A stretch of DNA of 64,000 nucleotides from Chrysochromulina tobinii (lineage: Eukaryota > Haptophyta > Prymnesiales > Chrysochromulinaceae), in assembly GCA_001275005.1 (NCBI GenBank), contig JWZX01003205.1, forward strand, positions 1-64,000, in the 5' to 3' direction. Positions 48,958 to 58,322 of the stretch are shown here, piece by piece. The notes beneath the pieces are model-generated. The model saw only the letters and a program-made list of their open reading frames with translations. It did not search any database and was not told the origin of the DNA. The translations under genes and the position numbers were made by a program. Numbering within the stretch: position 1 is the first letter of the stretch; the number at the start of each line of letters is the position of its first letter.

Positions 48958-50916
48958 TCACCAACGACCGCGACCGCCACCCTTCCCTCGGCCACGCTCG
49001 CTACCACCGCCCCTGCCGCCTCCCCGTGCATACTCGCGCGGCGGGCGGATGAGGCACGAGTGCAGGTGGCGATCGAGGTAGTGATGGACAAGCACGATCG
49101 CGTGTGACGCAAAGAGCACATCGCTCCCGAGCGAGACGCTGCGGACGGCCGAGCCACGCGCCGTCGCCTCGGCCCTTACACGCCTCTCCTCCTCCTCATC
49201 GAGCCCTCGATCGTCCCCGAGAAGGACGACGACTCCACTCGGCGCCGCTCGGAAGGCCGCGGAGGATGCGAGCTCAGCACACAAGTCGCCAATGAAGACG
49301 CCGCTCGCGCTCAGCAGCAGCAGCATCGGGGGCTCTCCCGGCTGATCCAAGGCCTTGCGCACGCATACCATCAAATCTCCCTCAGCCGAGCTCAGCCCAC
49401 GTGTTTCGTCACGCGACCAGACGCCCACCGGCCCATCCTCGCCGGGCGGCGCGCCCGGCGCCACGCTCAACGCGTGCCGCGCCTTGTCTGCAAGGACCTC
49501 CGCGGCCGCCGCGCCGCTGGCGTCCGAAACGGCGCGAAGACGCCGTGAGAGGGAGTGCTCATCGGGACGAAGGTCGCGCACTACGGAGCCACATACCTCG
49601 AGGATCCGTGCGCCGCGGCCTTCAACGATGGCGCCAGCGCCGCCCTTGGCGCCAGCGCCGCCCTTGGCGAAAGCACCGCCCTTGGTGCTGGCGGCCCCCA
49701 TCTCCCCCATCTCCCCCATCAAGCAGAGCAGCACGCGCGAGTTCTGGCGCAGCGATTGCGATCGGAAGAGAGCGGCACTCACACATCGCACCCCCACATC
49801 TACCCGGCCTTGGCGCAGCGCCTCGCAGTCGAACGAAGGGCTCGCGCGTCGGAGTGGCACGATGAAGGTGCGCGTGAAGCAGCGCACGGGATGCGTGCCA
49901 CTGCAGCACAGGAAGCGCTCCGTCGCGCCTAGGCCGAAGGTGCACGCGCGCGGCGTGTGGCCGCTCCGCCCGCAGAAGCCACAGACCAAGCCGGAGGCGG
50001 TGGCCACAGCGGAGGCGAGCACAGGGAGTACGCCCGGTTGGCCGTTGGACGCAACAAACGAAGCGTTGGCGCTCGCGGAGGAGCCGGCCCGGGCGCCACC
50101 TTGGATGGTACCATTCGGATGCTTCGGTGGCGCCTCCTTGCTCTCCTCCTCCTCCTCCTCCTCCTCGTCCTCCTCGTCGTCGTCGTCCTCTTCCCCGGCC
50201 TCGCGTTTGCGCTTGGGCGGCCGCACCTCGCTCACACGCTCGTCGTCGGAGGGAAGGTGCAGCGTGCCCTTGGTGCCGTCCTCCTTGTAGCGCACGCGCA
50301 CCTCACCGCTCGGCAGCACGGATTTCACCTTCGCCGCACGCCCGTCCACGCGCAGCCGCACCCCAGCCTCGAGCTGCGCATGCAGAGCACGCGGCGGCGG
50401 CGGCAGTGGTTTAGCCGCCGCGGCTTGTGGTGGGCTGGGCCGCGGCATCTCGGCCGCGGGCGCGTTCGGCTGGCCGAGTTCGTCGTGCACTTCCAGGAGG
50501 CTCGCGCGCAGTTCGCTTTCGCGGCTGACCTTGGCACGTTGCCGGTCGTCCAGCTTTTCGCCACGGCCTGCCTTCGCGTTCAGCTCCTCAATTTCGCGCA
50601 GCTTCTTCTCGATCGCGCGGCGCTTGGACTGAGTCGACCCCGAAGCAGCAATGGCGGTAGTCGCGGCCTCAGGCTGGTGCATGGAAGCGGTGGCCACGCT
50701 CGCAATCTGCGTGGAAGACTTCGGCCGTTGGGCAGCTGAAGGCTCTTGCCGTCGGGCAGCTTCCAGGGTCGCTCGGACCTCGGCCTCACGCCCCAGCTTC
50801 TCTCGCTGCGCGGCGTCCAGCTCGAAGCCTTGCTGCACGCGCTGGTGGAGCTCTTCGATGTGACGAAGCTTCTTCACCAAAGATTTTATCCAAGATGCGT
50901 GGCTCGAGTCGGCCAT
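48958..50916 (-). CDS. TrmY-type (DUF358) SPOUT methyltransferase with Tudor-like segment and CCHC zinc knuckle
   Basis: 652 residues from ATG 50916 (MADSSHASWIKSLVKKLRHI). Two helical repeats (KKLRHIEELHQR..., EKKLREIEELNAKAGRGEKL) lead to a Tudor/SH3-like strand region (VRLRVDGRAAKVKSVLPSGE), a basic-acidic linker, and a zinc knuckle CGFCGRSGHTPRAC. Residues about 400-640 match archaeal TrmY, the tRNA pseudouridine-54 N1-methyltransferase: FIVPLRRASPSFD, GRVDVGVRCVSAALFRSQSL, RDLRPDEHSLSRRLR, VVVLLGDDRGLDEEEERRV and SVSLGSDVLFASHAIVLVHH, with the SPOUT knot GD..G...E and SLG..LLASH pattern. The C-terminus is an RGG-like tail. Such a fusion in a eukaryote is unusual. Confidence 0.8.
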   Translation of the reverse strand: MADSSHASWIKSLVKKLRHIEELHQRVQQGFELDAAQREKLGREAEVRATLEAARRQEPSAAQRPKSSTQIASVATASMHQPEAATTAIAASGSTQSKRRAIEKKLREIEELNAKAGRGEKLDDRQRAKVSRESELRASLLEVHDELGQPNAPAAEMPRPSPPQAAAAKPLPPPPRALHAQLEAGVRLRVDGRAAKVKSVLPSGEVRVRYKEDGTKGTLHLPSDDERVSEVRPPKRKREAGEEDDDDEEDEEEEEEEESKEAPPKHPNGTIQGGARAGSSASANASFVASNGQPGVLPVLASAVATASGLVCGFCGRSGHTPRACTFGLGATERFLCCSGTHPVRCFTRTFIVPLRRASPSFDCEALRQGRVDVGVRCVSAALFRSQSLRQNSRVLLCLMGEMGEMGAASTKGGAFAKGGAGAKGGAGAIVEGRGARILEVCGSVVRDLRPDEHSLSRRLRAVSDASGAAAAEVLADKARHALSVAPGAPPGEDGPVGVWSRDETRGLSSAEGDLMVCVRKALDQPGEPPMLLLLSASGVFIGDLCAELASSAAFRAAPSGVVVLLGDDRGLDEEEERRVRAEATARGSAVRSVSLGSDVLFASHAIVLVHHYLDRHLHSCLIRPPREYARGGGRGGGSERGRGKGGGRGRW

Positions 50917-51122
50917 TGCGCGCGGGGGGCGACGTGGGAGGCAGACGTGGGAGAAAAAAGCCTCAGTGAGTGCGCCTTTTTGGGTAAGTTTCGCTGCAAA
51001 CGAAGCACCAAATTCGTGATCATGTCCGAGCACTCCCCAAGCCAGCAAGCAAGCACGATTCGATACCGCTTAAAATACCGCTTAATTTCCAATGTTAATT
51101 TCGACAAAGTGAAGCGCAACCC

Positions 51123-52462
51123 CTACGCAACCCCCCCTTTCCCGAACTGTGGCGTAGGATTCCAACGGTAGTACCATTGTACCGAAATCATCGTGACCCC
51201 GCAAGACTGCTCCTTGTACCACCCCGCCCTTGGGGGCTTGAGCAGCATCTCCTCCCACAGCAACGTGTTGGCCTCCTCGCCGCAGTCGCCGCTGCCCTCC
51301 TTGGTCATCAGTGTCACGTTGTGGTGCGTGTTCATCGTGTACCAAGAGTGCTGCCGGTAGAATTGGCATGCATAGTGCCAGCTGTGCTTCTGGTCGCCAA
51401 AGGGCGTAACGGTCGGATAGGGCACCGTGCGATGACTCGTACGCGCGGCCCAGTCAAGGAGAGACCAATTGGGCGGGAACCGCACCCGTCGCAAAGAGTG
51501 CCCCGGAGCAGCGCGTTCAGCCTGCGCAGGTGCTCCTGACGGGGTTGGGCTCCGACGTTCTCCGTCGGTGCAGACACCACAGTGTACGTGAGAGACGCGT
51601 TACTCTGATCGAGCAACGGCCGCCACACGTTGAGTACAGCCTCCCTCGTGGCATTCAAGTGGTGCTTGGCGCCGCACGCGCCGGTGAGGTGCCAGTACGC
51701 TGGAGCAAAGTAGACGACGTGCCGCCACGGCGTGCTCATCAGCAAGGTCGGGTGCACCTCCTTGGCCGCGTCAGGGAGCATGTACGTGCACGGTGCCCAG
51801 AAGAAGCCGATCGCCGTGCTCTGCACCCTTGGCAGCGGCGGCGACCACCTCTGCTGACGCAAAGAGGCTGCCACGGCGGCACTGGCCGAGACGCTGTGCC
51901 ACTCGGAGAGCACCCGCTCGGCCGCCCAGTCGAAGACGGAGCGTGTCGGCCTCTTCGTGCTCGAGTTAGTGGCCTTCTTGGGAGACTCGGACGACAGGCG
52001 TTGCGGAGCAAGCCAATCAAGAGACAGGTGTTGTAAGCCGTAGCCGTCCGCGACGCGCGCATACGAGGGCGATCCCGGCGGCATCGGCGCCATGTAGAGC
52101 TCATACCTGGCGGCCATGCAGCCTCGCATGGCCATGCGTCGGCCGTGCAAGTTGAAGTCGACCACGGGAAGGTCCGGTCCGCGCAGCCTAGTGACAAGCG
52201 TGATGAAAGCTTGCCGCGACATACTGTCACCCACAATCGCGAGCGGAGCAGCGAGCAGCGCGTCGATCAGACTTGCCTGCCGGCCATGTCGCCTCCGGCT
52301 GATGAGGCTGGAGTGAGCAAGGCAAAGAGGGCACTGGCTAATGGAGTTGCGATCGCCTGCGCATCGCGTACTGCTTGCACCGCAAGACTGTGGACGGTAC
52401 AGGACGCGACGGACTTCTGGAAATATGCACTTGCATTCGCTGGCGGTCACGACGTCGGCCAT
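51123..52462 (-). CDS. PC-esterase/SGNH-like protein (GDSxxRQ ... DxxHSWH), frame break near 51497
   Basis: The first frame starts at ATG 52462 (MADVVTASECKCIFPEV) and contains LAIVGDSMSRQAFITLVTRL (the GDS nucleophile block), RYELYMAPMPPG and YFAPAYWHLTGACGAKHHLN. The second frame begins just after RRLNALLRGTL and reads RRVRFPPNWSLLDWAARTSH, then FGDQKHSWHYACQF (the DxxH block), to TGA at 51123. Together they give the order seen in PC-esterase/TBL-type O-acyltransferases of the SGNH fold. A single-base indel at about 51495-51500 separates the frames; this could be a real lesion or a consensus error. The substrate would be a glycan in the secretory pathway, by family analogy. Confidence 0.7.
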
Positions 52463-52633
52463 TATTGGTTCCTAGGTCTAACTATCCTAAAATGGAAGAT
52501 TTGTCTTTCACAGGACGTTCAGAAGACAGGAATCCACGAATTGGTTTACAAAACAAGATTCTCCACCTTGCCACAGCCGTTGAGCTGGTAATCAAACCAC
52601 GCATGCGCATGGTGTCGCCTCGATGAAGATCAG

Positions 52634-55522
52634 CTAATATCCGCAATCCCAACTCGTTTCACAGGAGGCAGCTCTCAGGAGAGGCGCGCTTTCCTGCGCG
52701 CTGCGGCACAGCTCTTCGAACCGAGCGCGCACGTGCTCGGCGGTGTAGCTCACGTCGATGACGCCATCGCGCATGAGCCGCTCACGCGCGACCTCATAGT
52801 CGCCGCCCGTGCCGGGGTCGGTCATGACGATGAGGATCGCCCGGTCGCTCTCAATCGTCGGCTGGTCGAACGGACAGAGAGCGACTGGCTCGTCATCAGA
52901 GTCCGACAGCGCCGCAAGCGCTGCGCCCGGGATGTACGTGGTATGCCTGCTCGCAGCGCCGGCGGCGGTGAATACCGACGCCGATGGCGCGCCATCGCTG
53001 CCGACCGCGACAGCTGTGGGCTGTTGCGGGGACGGCGGCCGCAAGGGCGGCCGTGAGCGTGAGCGCCGCCGCCCGCCGCCGGCGCTGCCCCCTGCTGGCT
53101 CCTTGCTCCTTTGAGCGACTGTAAGGCCAGCCGCGCCGGTGCCCGGATGCGCTGCCACGGCGCGTTGAAGCGGCGGTGGCGGCTGCGGCGGCGCGCCCGG
53201 CGGCAGCAGCAGCGGTGGTGGCTCCGATTCGGGCGGCGGCAATGCCCCAAAGACGCTTGGAGCCTGCGGAAGCGGCAGCTGTGTCGAGGCTCCGGCCGCG
53301 GCGACTCTCGCCGCCCATGCCGCCTCAATCTCCTGCTCAGTGCGCCCGGGCAAGAGACGGTGTCGTATGGTCACCCAATCTAGGCCGTGCTGGGCCACGC
53401 CCCACTCGACCAGCGCAATCTCCGCACGCCCGAGCTGCGCCAGCGCGCAGTCCAAGCGCGCTCGTTTGATCGGGTTCGGCTCGGCGCGGCGCGCGCTCCG
53501 CGCCTCATACCGTTTGCGGAGCGCCGTGACGGACTTACACGGCAACAGAAAGGCGCGGATGGCCTCGAAGCGCTCGGGGCCGTAGCGCATGAGGCCGGTC
53601 GCGAGCAAGTTATCCTCAGCCGCGCTGAAGCGGGCCGCGGGGGCGCCGCCGCCGCTACTCGTGGAGTCGCGTCGAATCCCGTAGTGCCGATTGAAAAAGG
53701 GCGCGAACCGCGCGAGCTCCGCCTTCGCGTCGAAGGTCTCGGCACCCACCGCTCGGGCCGCGCTGTCGCGGGCGGAGGCCGTGTCGGCGTCGTAGACGCG
53801 CTTCAAGCCACACCTGGTCGTGAGCAGCTCGGGCAGCAGGTGGAATCCCGGCATGTGGAAGATCGACAGCATGGACGCGTTCGCTGTCGGAGTGCCACCC
53901 AGAAGCTGGCGCAGCCTCGTGGGCGGCGCCGATCCGCCGGCTGCTCCTCCCGCGCCGCCCGTGGCGGCTCCGGCGAGCTGTCCGGTGAGCTGGAGTGGCG
54001 TGGCATACTTGGGCCGCGTGCGCAGCTGCTTGTGCGCGATGGTCACGTCGCAGTGCGTGCAGAGCTCTGTGAGGAGCGAATACGCGAGGAGCGCTACCTG
54101 TGCAAAATGGGGCTCCTGCTTCATAGCCGCGCGCGCGATGACCAGCGTCTGCACCAGCAGCTGCATGTGCACATGCATCTGGATCTGCAGCGTGCGCAGC
54201 TTCTCAGCACTAAAGGGGCGTGTCAACGGCGCGCCCGCCACGGCGCCCGCTACGCGTGCGCCTCCGCCGCTGCCGCCGCTGCTGCCGCCACCGATCGCGC
54301 CGGTGCCGGCAGGGCCGGGGCCGCCGGGGTGCGCTCCATGGCTCGTGAGGGAAGGCGTGGGGCTGGTGCTGCCGCCTGCCATGGGATGGCGTGCGGCAGC
54401 GCCCACACCGCCGCCGCCAAGGCCGCCAAGGCCGAGGGCCCCTGCAGGGCGCAGTGCAGGGCCACGGCCTAGGGGTGAGGCGCGGCCGTCGCCAAGAGCG
54501 TAAGGGCGGGGCAAGAGGCGGCCGAGGGGAGATCCGCGACCATCGGCGCCGGTGCCGCTCGCGCCACCGTGCGGGTGTCGTTCCGAGCGCTTCGTCTGCT
54601 CATTGACGACCTCGCGCAGCTCATCAATTGGGTTCTCCAGGTCGGCAAACTCCTCCTCGACCTCGTGAAGTCGTGTCTCGTCCGCCGCGTACACGTAGTC
54701 CTGATCCTCCTGGTCATCGTCCTCGTCCTCCTCCTCTTCGGCACGCTGCCGGATACCCATCAGGAAATCGCGCCAGTCGCCCTCGTCCTCCTCGTCCCCC
54801 TCGTCCTCGTCCTCGCTCCCGTACCGACGCGCCCGACGCGGCGAGGCTCTGGGCGAGGGCTCGATGAGCGCCGCCTCGAGCGCTTCGAGCTCCATCGTCT
54901 CCAGAGAGAGCTGGGCGCGAGTCCGCCGGGCGATGGCCGCGGGTGCCTCGGCAGGTGGTTCGGCGCCGGGGGCAGTGTCAGAGGCGCCGGCAGTGCCGGA
55001 GGCAACGGTACAGGCGGCGGAGGCTGCGTGTTCCTCGTCCTCCTCATCATCGTCGTCATCCTCCTCGCCACCGTCCACATAGTCGTCGTCGTCCTCGTCA
55101 TCCTCGTCACCACCACCCTCCTCGACGGCTCCACGTGGCGTGCCCGGCACGATGTGCTGCGGCGTCCCACCACTCTCAGCTTCGCTGGTCGACGCATCAG
55201 CGCTCTCATCGTCGTCCTCGTCCTCATCGTCGTCGTCCTCGTCATCATCCCTGTCGTCGTCCTCCTCTTCGTCCTCCTCACCTTCCTCATCACTCGCGTG
55301 CCAGTCATCGTCTTCGCCGCCGTCCGCGGCTGAGCCGTCGGCGTCGCTCTCTGCTGCTCCACCATCTTCATTTTCTGACTCCTCCTGCTCGTCCTCGTCA
55401 TCGTCTTCCTGGTCGTCCTCGATCTCCTCCTCCTCGTCGTCATCTTCGTCCGCATCCTCTGCCTCGGCAGCAGCTGGATCCCAGTCGGCATCCTCGCGCG
55501 CTTCACCCACTCCAATCGTCAT
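52634..55522 (-). CDS. GON4-like nuclear protein with SANT-type domain
   Basis: 962 residues from ATG 55522 (MTIGVGEAREDADWDPAAAE). The first 180 residues are extremely acidic, with a TPQHIVPGTPRGAV break. The middle contains FADLENPIDELREVVNEQTK, then LRTLQIQMHVHMQLLVQTLV and LLTELCTHCDVTIA, which parallel the GON4L/YARP central region. FSAAEDNLLATGLMRYGPER is a SANT/Myb-like repeat typical of GON4L, and a second one ends LLPGRTEQEIEAAWAARV. GON4-like proteins are chromatin-associated transcription regulators. The C-terminus is Pro-rich with a conserved-looking IVMTDPGTGGDYEVARERLM. Confidence 0.8.
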   Translation of the reverse strand: MTIGVGEAREDADWDPAAAEAEDADEDDDEEEEIEDDQEDDDEDEQEESENEDGGAAESDADGSAADGGEDDDWHASDEEGEEDEEEDDDRDDDEDDDDEDEDDDESADASTSEAESGGTPQHIVPGTPRGAVEEGGGDEDDEDDDDYVDGGEEDDDDDEEDEEHAASAACTVASGTAGASDTAPGAEPPAEAPAAIARRTRAQLSLETMELEALEAALIEPSPRASPRRARRYGSEDEDEGDEEDEGDWRDFLMGIRQRAEEEEDEDDDQEDQDYVYAADETRLHEVEEEFADLENPIDELREVVNEQTKRSERHPHGGASGTGADGRGSPLGRLLPRPYALGDGRASPLGRGPALRPAGALGLGGLGGGGVGAAARHPMAGGSTSPTPSLTSHGAHPGGPGPAGTGAIGGGSSGGSGGGARVAGAVAGAPLTRPFSAEKLRTLQIQMHVHMQLLVQTLVIARAAMKQEPHFAQVALLAYSLLTELCTHCDVTIAHKQLRTRPKYATPLQLTGQLAGAATGGAGGAAGGSAPPTRLRQLLGGTPTANASMLSIFHMPGFHLLPELLTTRCGLKRVYDADTASARDSAARAVGAETFDAKAELARFAPFFNRHYGIRRDSTSSGGGAPAARFSAAEDNLLATGLMRYGPERFEAIRAFLLPCKSVTALRKRYEARSARRAEPNPIKRARLDCALAQLGRAEIALVEWGVAQHGLDWVTIRHRLLPGRTEQEIEAAWAARVAAAGASTQLPLPQAPSVFGALPPPESEPPPLLLPPGAPPQPPPPLQRAVAAHPGTGAAGLTVAQRSKEPAGGSAGGGRRRSRSRPPLRPPSPQQPTAVAVGSDGAPSASVFTAAGAASRHTTYIPGAALAALSDSDDEPVALCPFDQPTIESDRAILIVMTDPGTGGDYEVARERLMRDGVIDVSYTAEHVRARFEELCRSAQESAPLLRAASCETSWDCGY

Positions 55523-55819
55523 TGAAACTCGCGCACTTCCGCGAAACTTGGGACATTTTCACAGCCGATGTGTGTGAAACAACTCGTTCAGACGGGACCA
55601 TCTCCCTCTCGCTAGCCCCGCACGTTTGGACCAGCCTCCTGTGTACACACTGCTAGTGTGACTGCTTCACAGAAAGCACGTACAGGTTTCGTTTGCGCAC
55701 CGCCAAACCCAAACCTACCGTACGGTTCGATCACACCTCCTACATCTCACCCTTCTACCCACTCTCGTTTCTCGGGACTTGTTTCTCGATCCTCGAAAGC
55801 ACGATGGCGTTCGGACGAA

Positions 55820-56818
55820 CTATGGCGAGCAACTCTCGAGCAGCTCCCCGTGGAGGGCCCGCCGCTCTCGGTCGAGCAACTTGAGACGTACCAGTTCGGC
55901 TCGCATTCGCTCGCCTTGGCCATCCCCTAAAGAGGCTACCGCTGGGCGGCTAGCAACGGTGAGAGCGGCGCGGGCAGTGTCTGATGGAGGAGGCGTGCAA
56001 GATGGCGAAGCCTCGGAAGCGAAGAGCAATCTTGCAGCAGTCCTCATCGCTGAATCTGCCCGATCCCAATCGCTGCGCTCGCATGCACAGCTAGCGTCGA
56101 GGAGCCACGCCTGTGGAAGACACGAAGCGCAGGCACGAGCTGCTTCTGCCTCGGCGGCAGCTTCATCGAGGCGCCCGACAGAACCAAGGAGCCCACCAAG
56201 CATGCAGCGCAGTGCACCTTCGGCCACGACAGCGCCGTGATCGTATGCCTCAGCGCAAAGCCACCTGAGTGCGGCCTCGGTGCTAGCATCTCTCCTCTGC
56301 TGAACGATCGCGCGGGCAACCAGCGTAACATCGGCCCAGCGGCGCCAGTCACGGGGCCTTGCAGGGTGGCAGTCGGCCGGAAGAAGGGTCAGGGGCCCTT
56401 TACTCACGCCGTGTGAGTCATGCTCTTCGAATCCGAGAGTCAGATGCAGGTCGGTCTCGGGGAGACCAACATGCACACGGTATTCCTGCGCTGCCGGCCA
56501 TAGCACGACCACATAGTAGCTGCGGCCCGCCCGGCCTACGCCAAGTGGCAAAAGCACCGACGCTGCCAGATCTGTGAGCGCTTGCTCAGCACAGCCTTTC
56601 CAGGGGTCTCCAGCCGGCATTTCCATCTTCGGTATGATTGTGATGTGATGTCTGGGGCCGTCGCGCTGCTCGCGATGACGTTGAGCATGCTGGGGTACAG
56701 CAGCACGCAGCACGGCAGCAATCTTCTCCACAGCTGGGCCTACGGCTAGTAGCGCGCCACGGCAATTCACCACAGAAAGCGCCTCGTGCTGCGGCCGGGT
56801 CGCTGTCGGACAACGCAT
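55820..56818 (-). CDS. 2H phosphoesterase-like protein with helical C-terminus
   Basis: 332 residues from ATG 56818 (MRCPTATRPQHEALSVVNCR). Two HxT motifs, HHITII (about residue 58) and DLHLTLGFEEHD (about 126), with strands SYYVVVLWP between them, fit the 2H phosphoesterase / LigT fold that acts on cyclic phosphates of RNA or nucleotides. The second half is helical and TPR-like (AALRWLCAEAYDHGAVVAEG, GLLGSVGRLDEAAAEAEAAR). An N-terminal exon may be missing. The substrate is unknown. Confidence 0.7.
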   Translation of the reverse strand: MRCPTATRPQHEALSVVNCRGALLAVGPAVEKIAAVLRAAVPQHAQRHREQRDGPRHHITIIPKMEMPAGDPWKGCAEQALTDLAASVLLPLGVGRAGRSYYVVVLWPAAQEYRVHVGLPETDLHLTLGFEEHDSHGVSKGPLTLLPADCHPARPRDWRRWADVTLVARAIVQQRRDASTEAALRWLCAEAYDHGAVVAEGALRCMLGGLLGSVGRLDEAAAEAEAARACASCLPQAWLLDASCACERSDWDRADSAMRTAARLLFASEASPSCTPPPSDTARAALTVASRPAVASLGDGQGERMRAELVRLKLLDRERRALHGELLESCSP

Positions 56819-57251
56819 TTTGTCGTGTGCTCGTGTTTAGGAGTTCCGCTGCTCGCAATGCTCCAACTTCCGCACCCCGTCCGCACAGGAAAACGCCGCG
56901 CCCTCAATCTATCGTACTTGAAGAGTTTCTTGCGCCCATGCCGACCTCGAACTCGAAAGATCTGGAAACAATCTCGCCCCGCCTTGGCCGCGCGGCGCCC
57001 CCGGTGCGCCGTGCCGCAGGACCAGGTCACCAGGAGAGTGCAGGAGGAGGAGCGCCCGCGCCGCGTCTCCCGCGTTCCGGACTTGCGGTGGACGCCAGGA
57101 CGGTCGCGTCTTCCGTCTATAAGTATATGCTCACACCGGCGGCAGCTCCTTCAGCGCATGCACGTACCAGCTAGCGGGGAGCTGTGATGCCACACACCAT
57201 GCCACACACCAGCTCAAGCTGCAGCCTATCTCCGCTTCGTCAAGCTGCAGC
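56819..57251. other. intergenic, weak frame at 56938-57174
   Basis: A plus-strand frame (ATG 56938, MPTSNSKDLETISPRLGRAA) of 78 codons is possible but unsupported. A 24-base tandem duplication (ctgcagcctatctccgcttcg) at about 57213-57260 lies at the FkbM 3' end. Confidence 0.3.
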
Positions 57252-58190
57252 CTATCTCCGCTTCGCAGAGGACGTCGTCGAGCGCAGCGTGTCGAGCAGA
57301 TCGGGTCGATGCGCGCACACCAGATTGGACCAGCGGTGGGAGATGCGCGTCTGGAACTCGTCGACCCAGCAGCCGCCCGAGGCTTGTGCGAGCGCGCCGC
57401 GGTTCCCCTGCCAGAAGCACGTATACCCAATCCCGTCGAGCCAGCGCAGCGTGTCCGCGAGCCCTGTGGCGCCGAGGTGCTGTTTCCATGCACGCATGTA
57501 CTCGAACTCGAAGACGTCCACTGCCTTGCGCTCGAGTGCGCCGCGCATGCCGCGTAGCACAAAGCCATCCCATCCCTCGGTGTCGACGGAGACGAACGAC
57601 AGGCGCTCGATACGGCGCGCTGCCATGAAGGCATCCACGGTCGTCACGTTACGCACCAGCCCGTTCCGAACAGCGCGCCGTGAGGCGGCCACCGACTCGT
57701 ACCCGGGCGCCCCAGAGTCACGGGTGAAGACCGTGCCGGTCACATTTGAGACTGCTTCGCCGTGCACTTCGACGGGAGCGTCGGTGAGCGCTACCAGCTG
57801 TCGCAGCAGCCGCTCATTAGATGGCTGCAGCTCGAAGGCGTGCATCCGCAGCCGTGCGCCAGCGTCTGCACGCTGTTGAATGCGCGCGCGGTGGCAGATG
57901 AGGCACACGCCGCAACACTGCAGCGCACACGGCGGTGAGGCGCTATGCATCATGAGCTGGTGCCACTTCTTGTGACTGATGTCAGCGGCCGTGTACCGCT
58001 GCATCCACTCAGCGAGGTTGTAGCCCTTATTTGCTCCGATGTTGAGCATCACAACATCGCCCGAGCCCACCACGAGCAGTGGTGCCACGCGGTCATGCCA
58101 GGTGTCACTCGGGCAATTTGAATGACGCCCGATGTCGACGCCTTCAATGTGGCACGGCGTGGCGCGCGTCGGCGTTGGAGAAGCCGCCAT
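57252..58190 (-). CDS. FkbM-family methyltransferase
   Basis: 312 residues from ATG 58190 (MAASPTPTRATPCHIEGVDI). SAM-binding motif I is VVMLNIGANKGYNLAEWMQR. Further family features are FELQPSNERLLRQLVAL, HGEAVSNVTGTVFT, VTTVDAFMAARRIERLSFV and SVDTEGWDGFVLRGM, followed by FEFEYMRAWKQ. FkbM enzymes methylate hydroxyls of secondary metabolites or glycans. A Cys-rich insertion (CALQCCGVCLICHRARI) after motif I is unusual and might bind metal. The gene shares a 132-base divergent promoter with DNA polymerase iota. Confidence 0.88.
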   Translation of the reverse strand: MAASPTPTRATPCHIEGVDIGRHSNCPSDTWHDRVAPLLVVGSGDVVMLNIGANKGYNLAEWMQRYTAADISHKKWHQLMMHSASPPCALQCCGVCLICHRARIQQRADAGARLRMHAFELQPSNERLLRQLVALTDAPVEVHGEAVSNVTGTVFTRDSGAPGYESVAASRRAVRNGLVRNVTTVDAFMAARRIERLSFVSVDTEGWDGFVLRGMRGALERKAVDVFEFEYMRAWKQHLGATGLADTLRWLDGIGYTCFWQGNRGALAQASGGCWVDEFQTRISHRWSNLVCAHRPDLLDTLRSTTSSAKRR

Positions 58191-58322
58191 CGAGACCGAT
58201 CTTTCACGACACTTCACGCAGCTGCTGTGTTCCAAACGAGGTTACTTTTGTCCGAAAGGAGGGTCGGTCGGGAGCACGACCTTTTCGCATTCAATTTACC
58301 TTCACACTTGAGGGACCAAATC
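58191..58322. promoter_or_regulatory. 132-bp bidirectional promoter region
   Basis: This is the only spacer between the FkbM start (58190, minus) and the polymerase iota start (58323, plus), so both promoters must overlap here or extend into coding sequence. No clear TATA box is seen. Confidence 0.4.

Noticed and set aside
48810-49157. Upstream extension of the EF-hand protein
   Set aside because: The open frame beyond ATG 48809 overlaps the TrmY-like coding region in another phase and has shadow-like composition.
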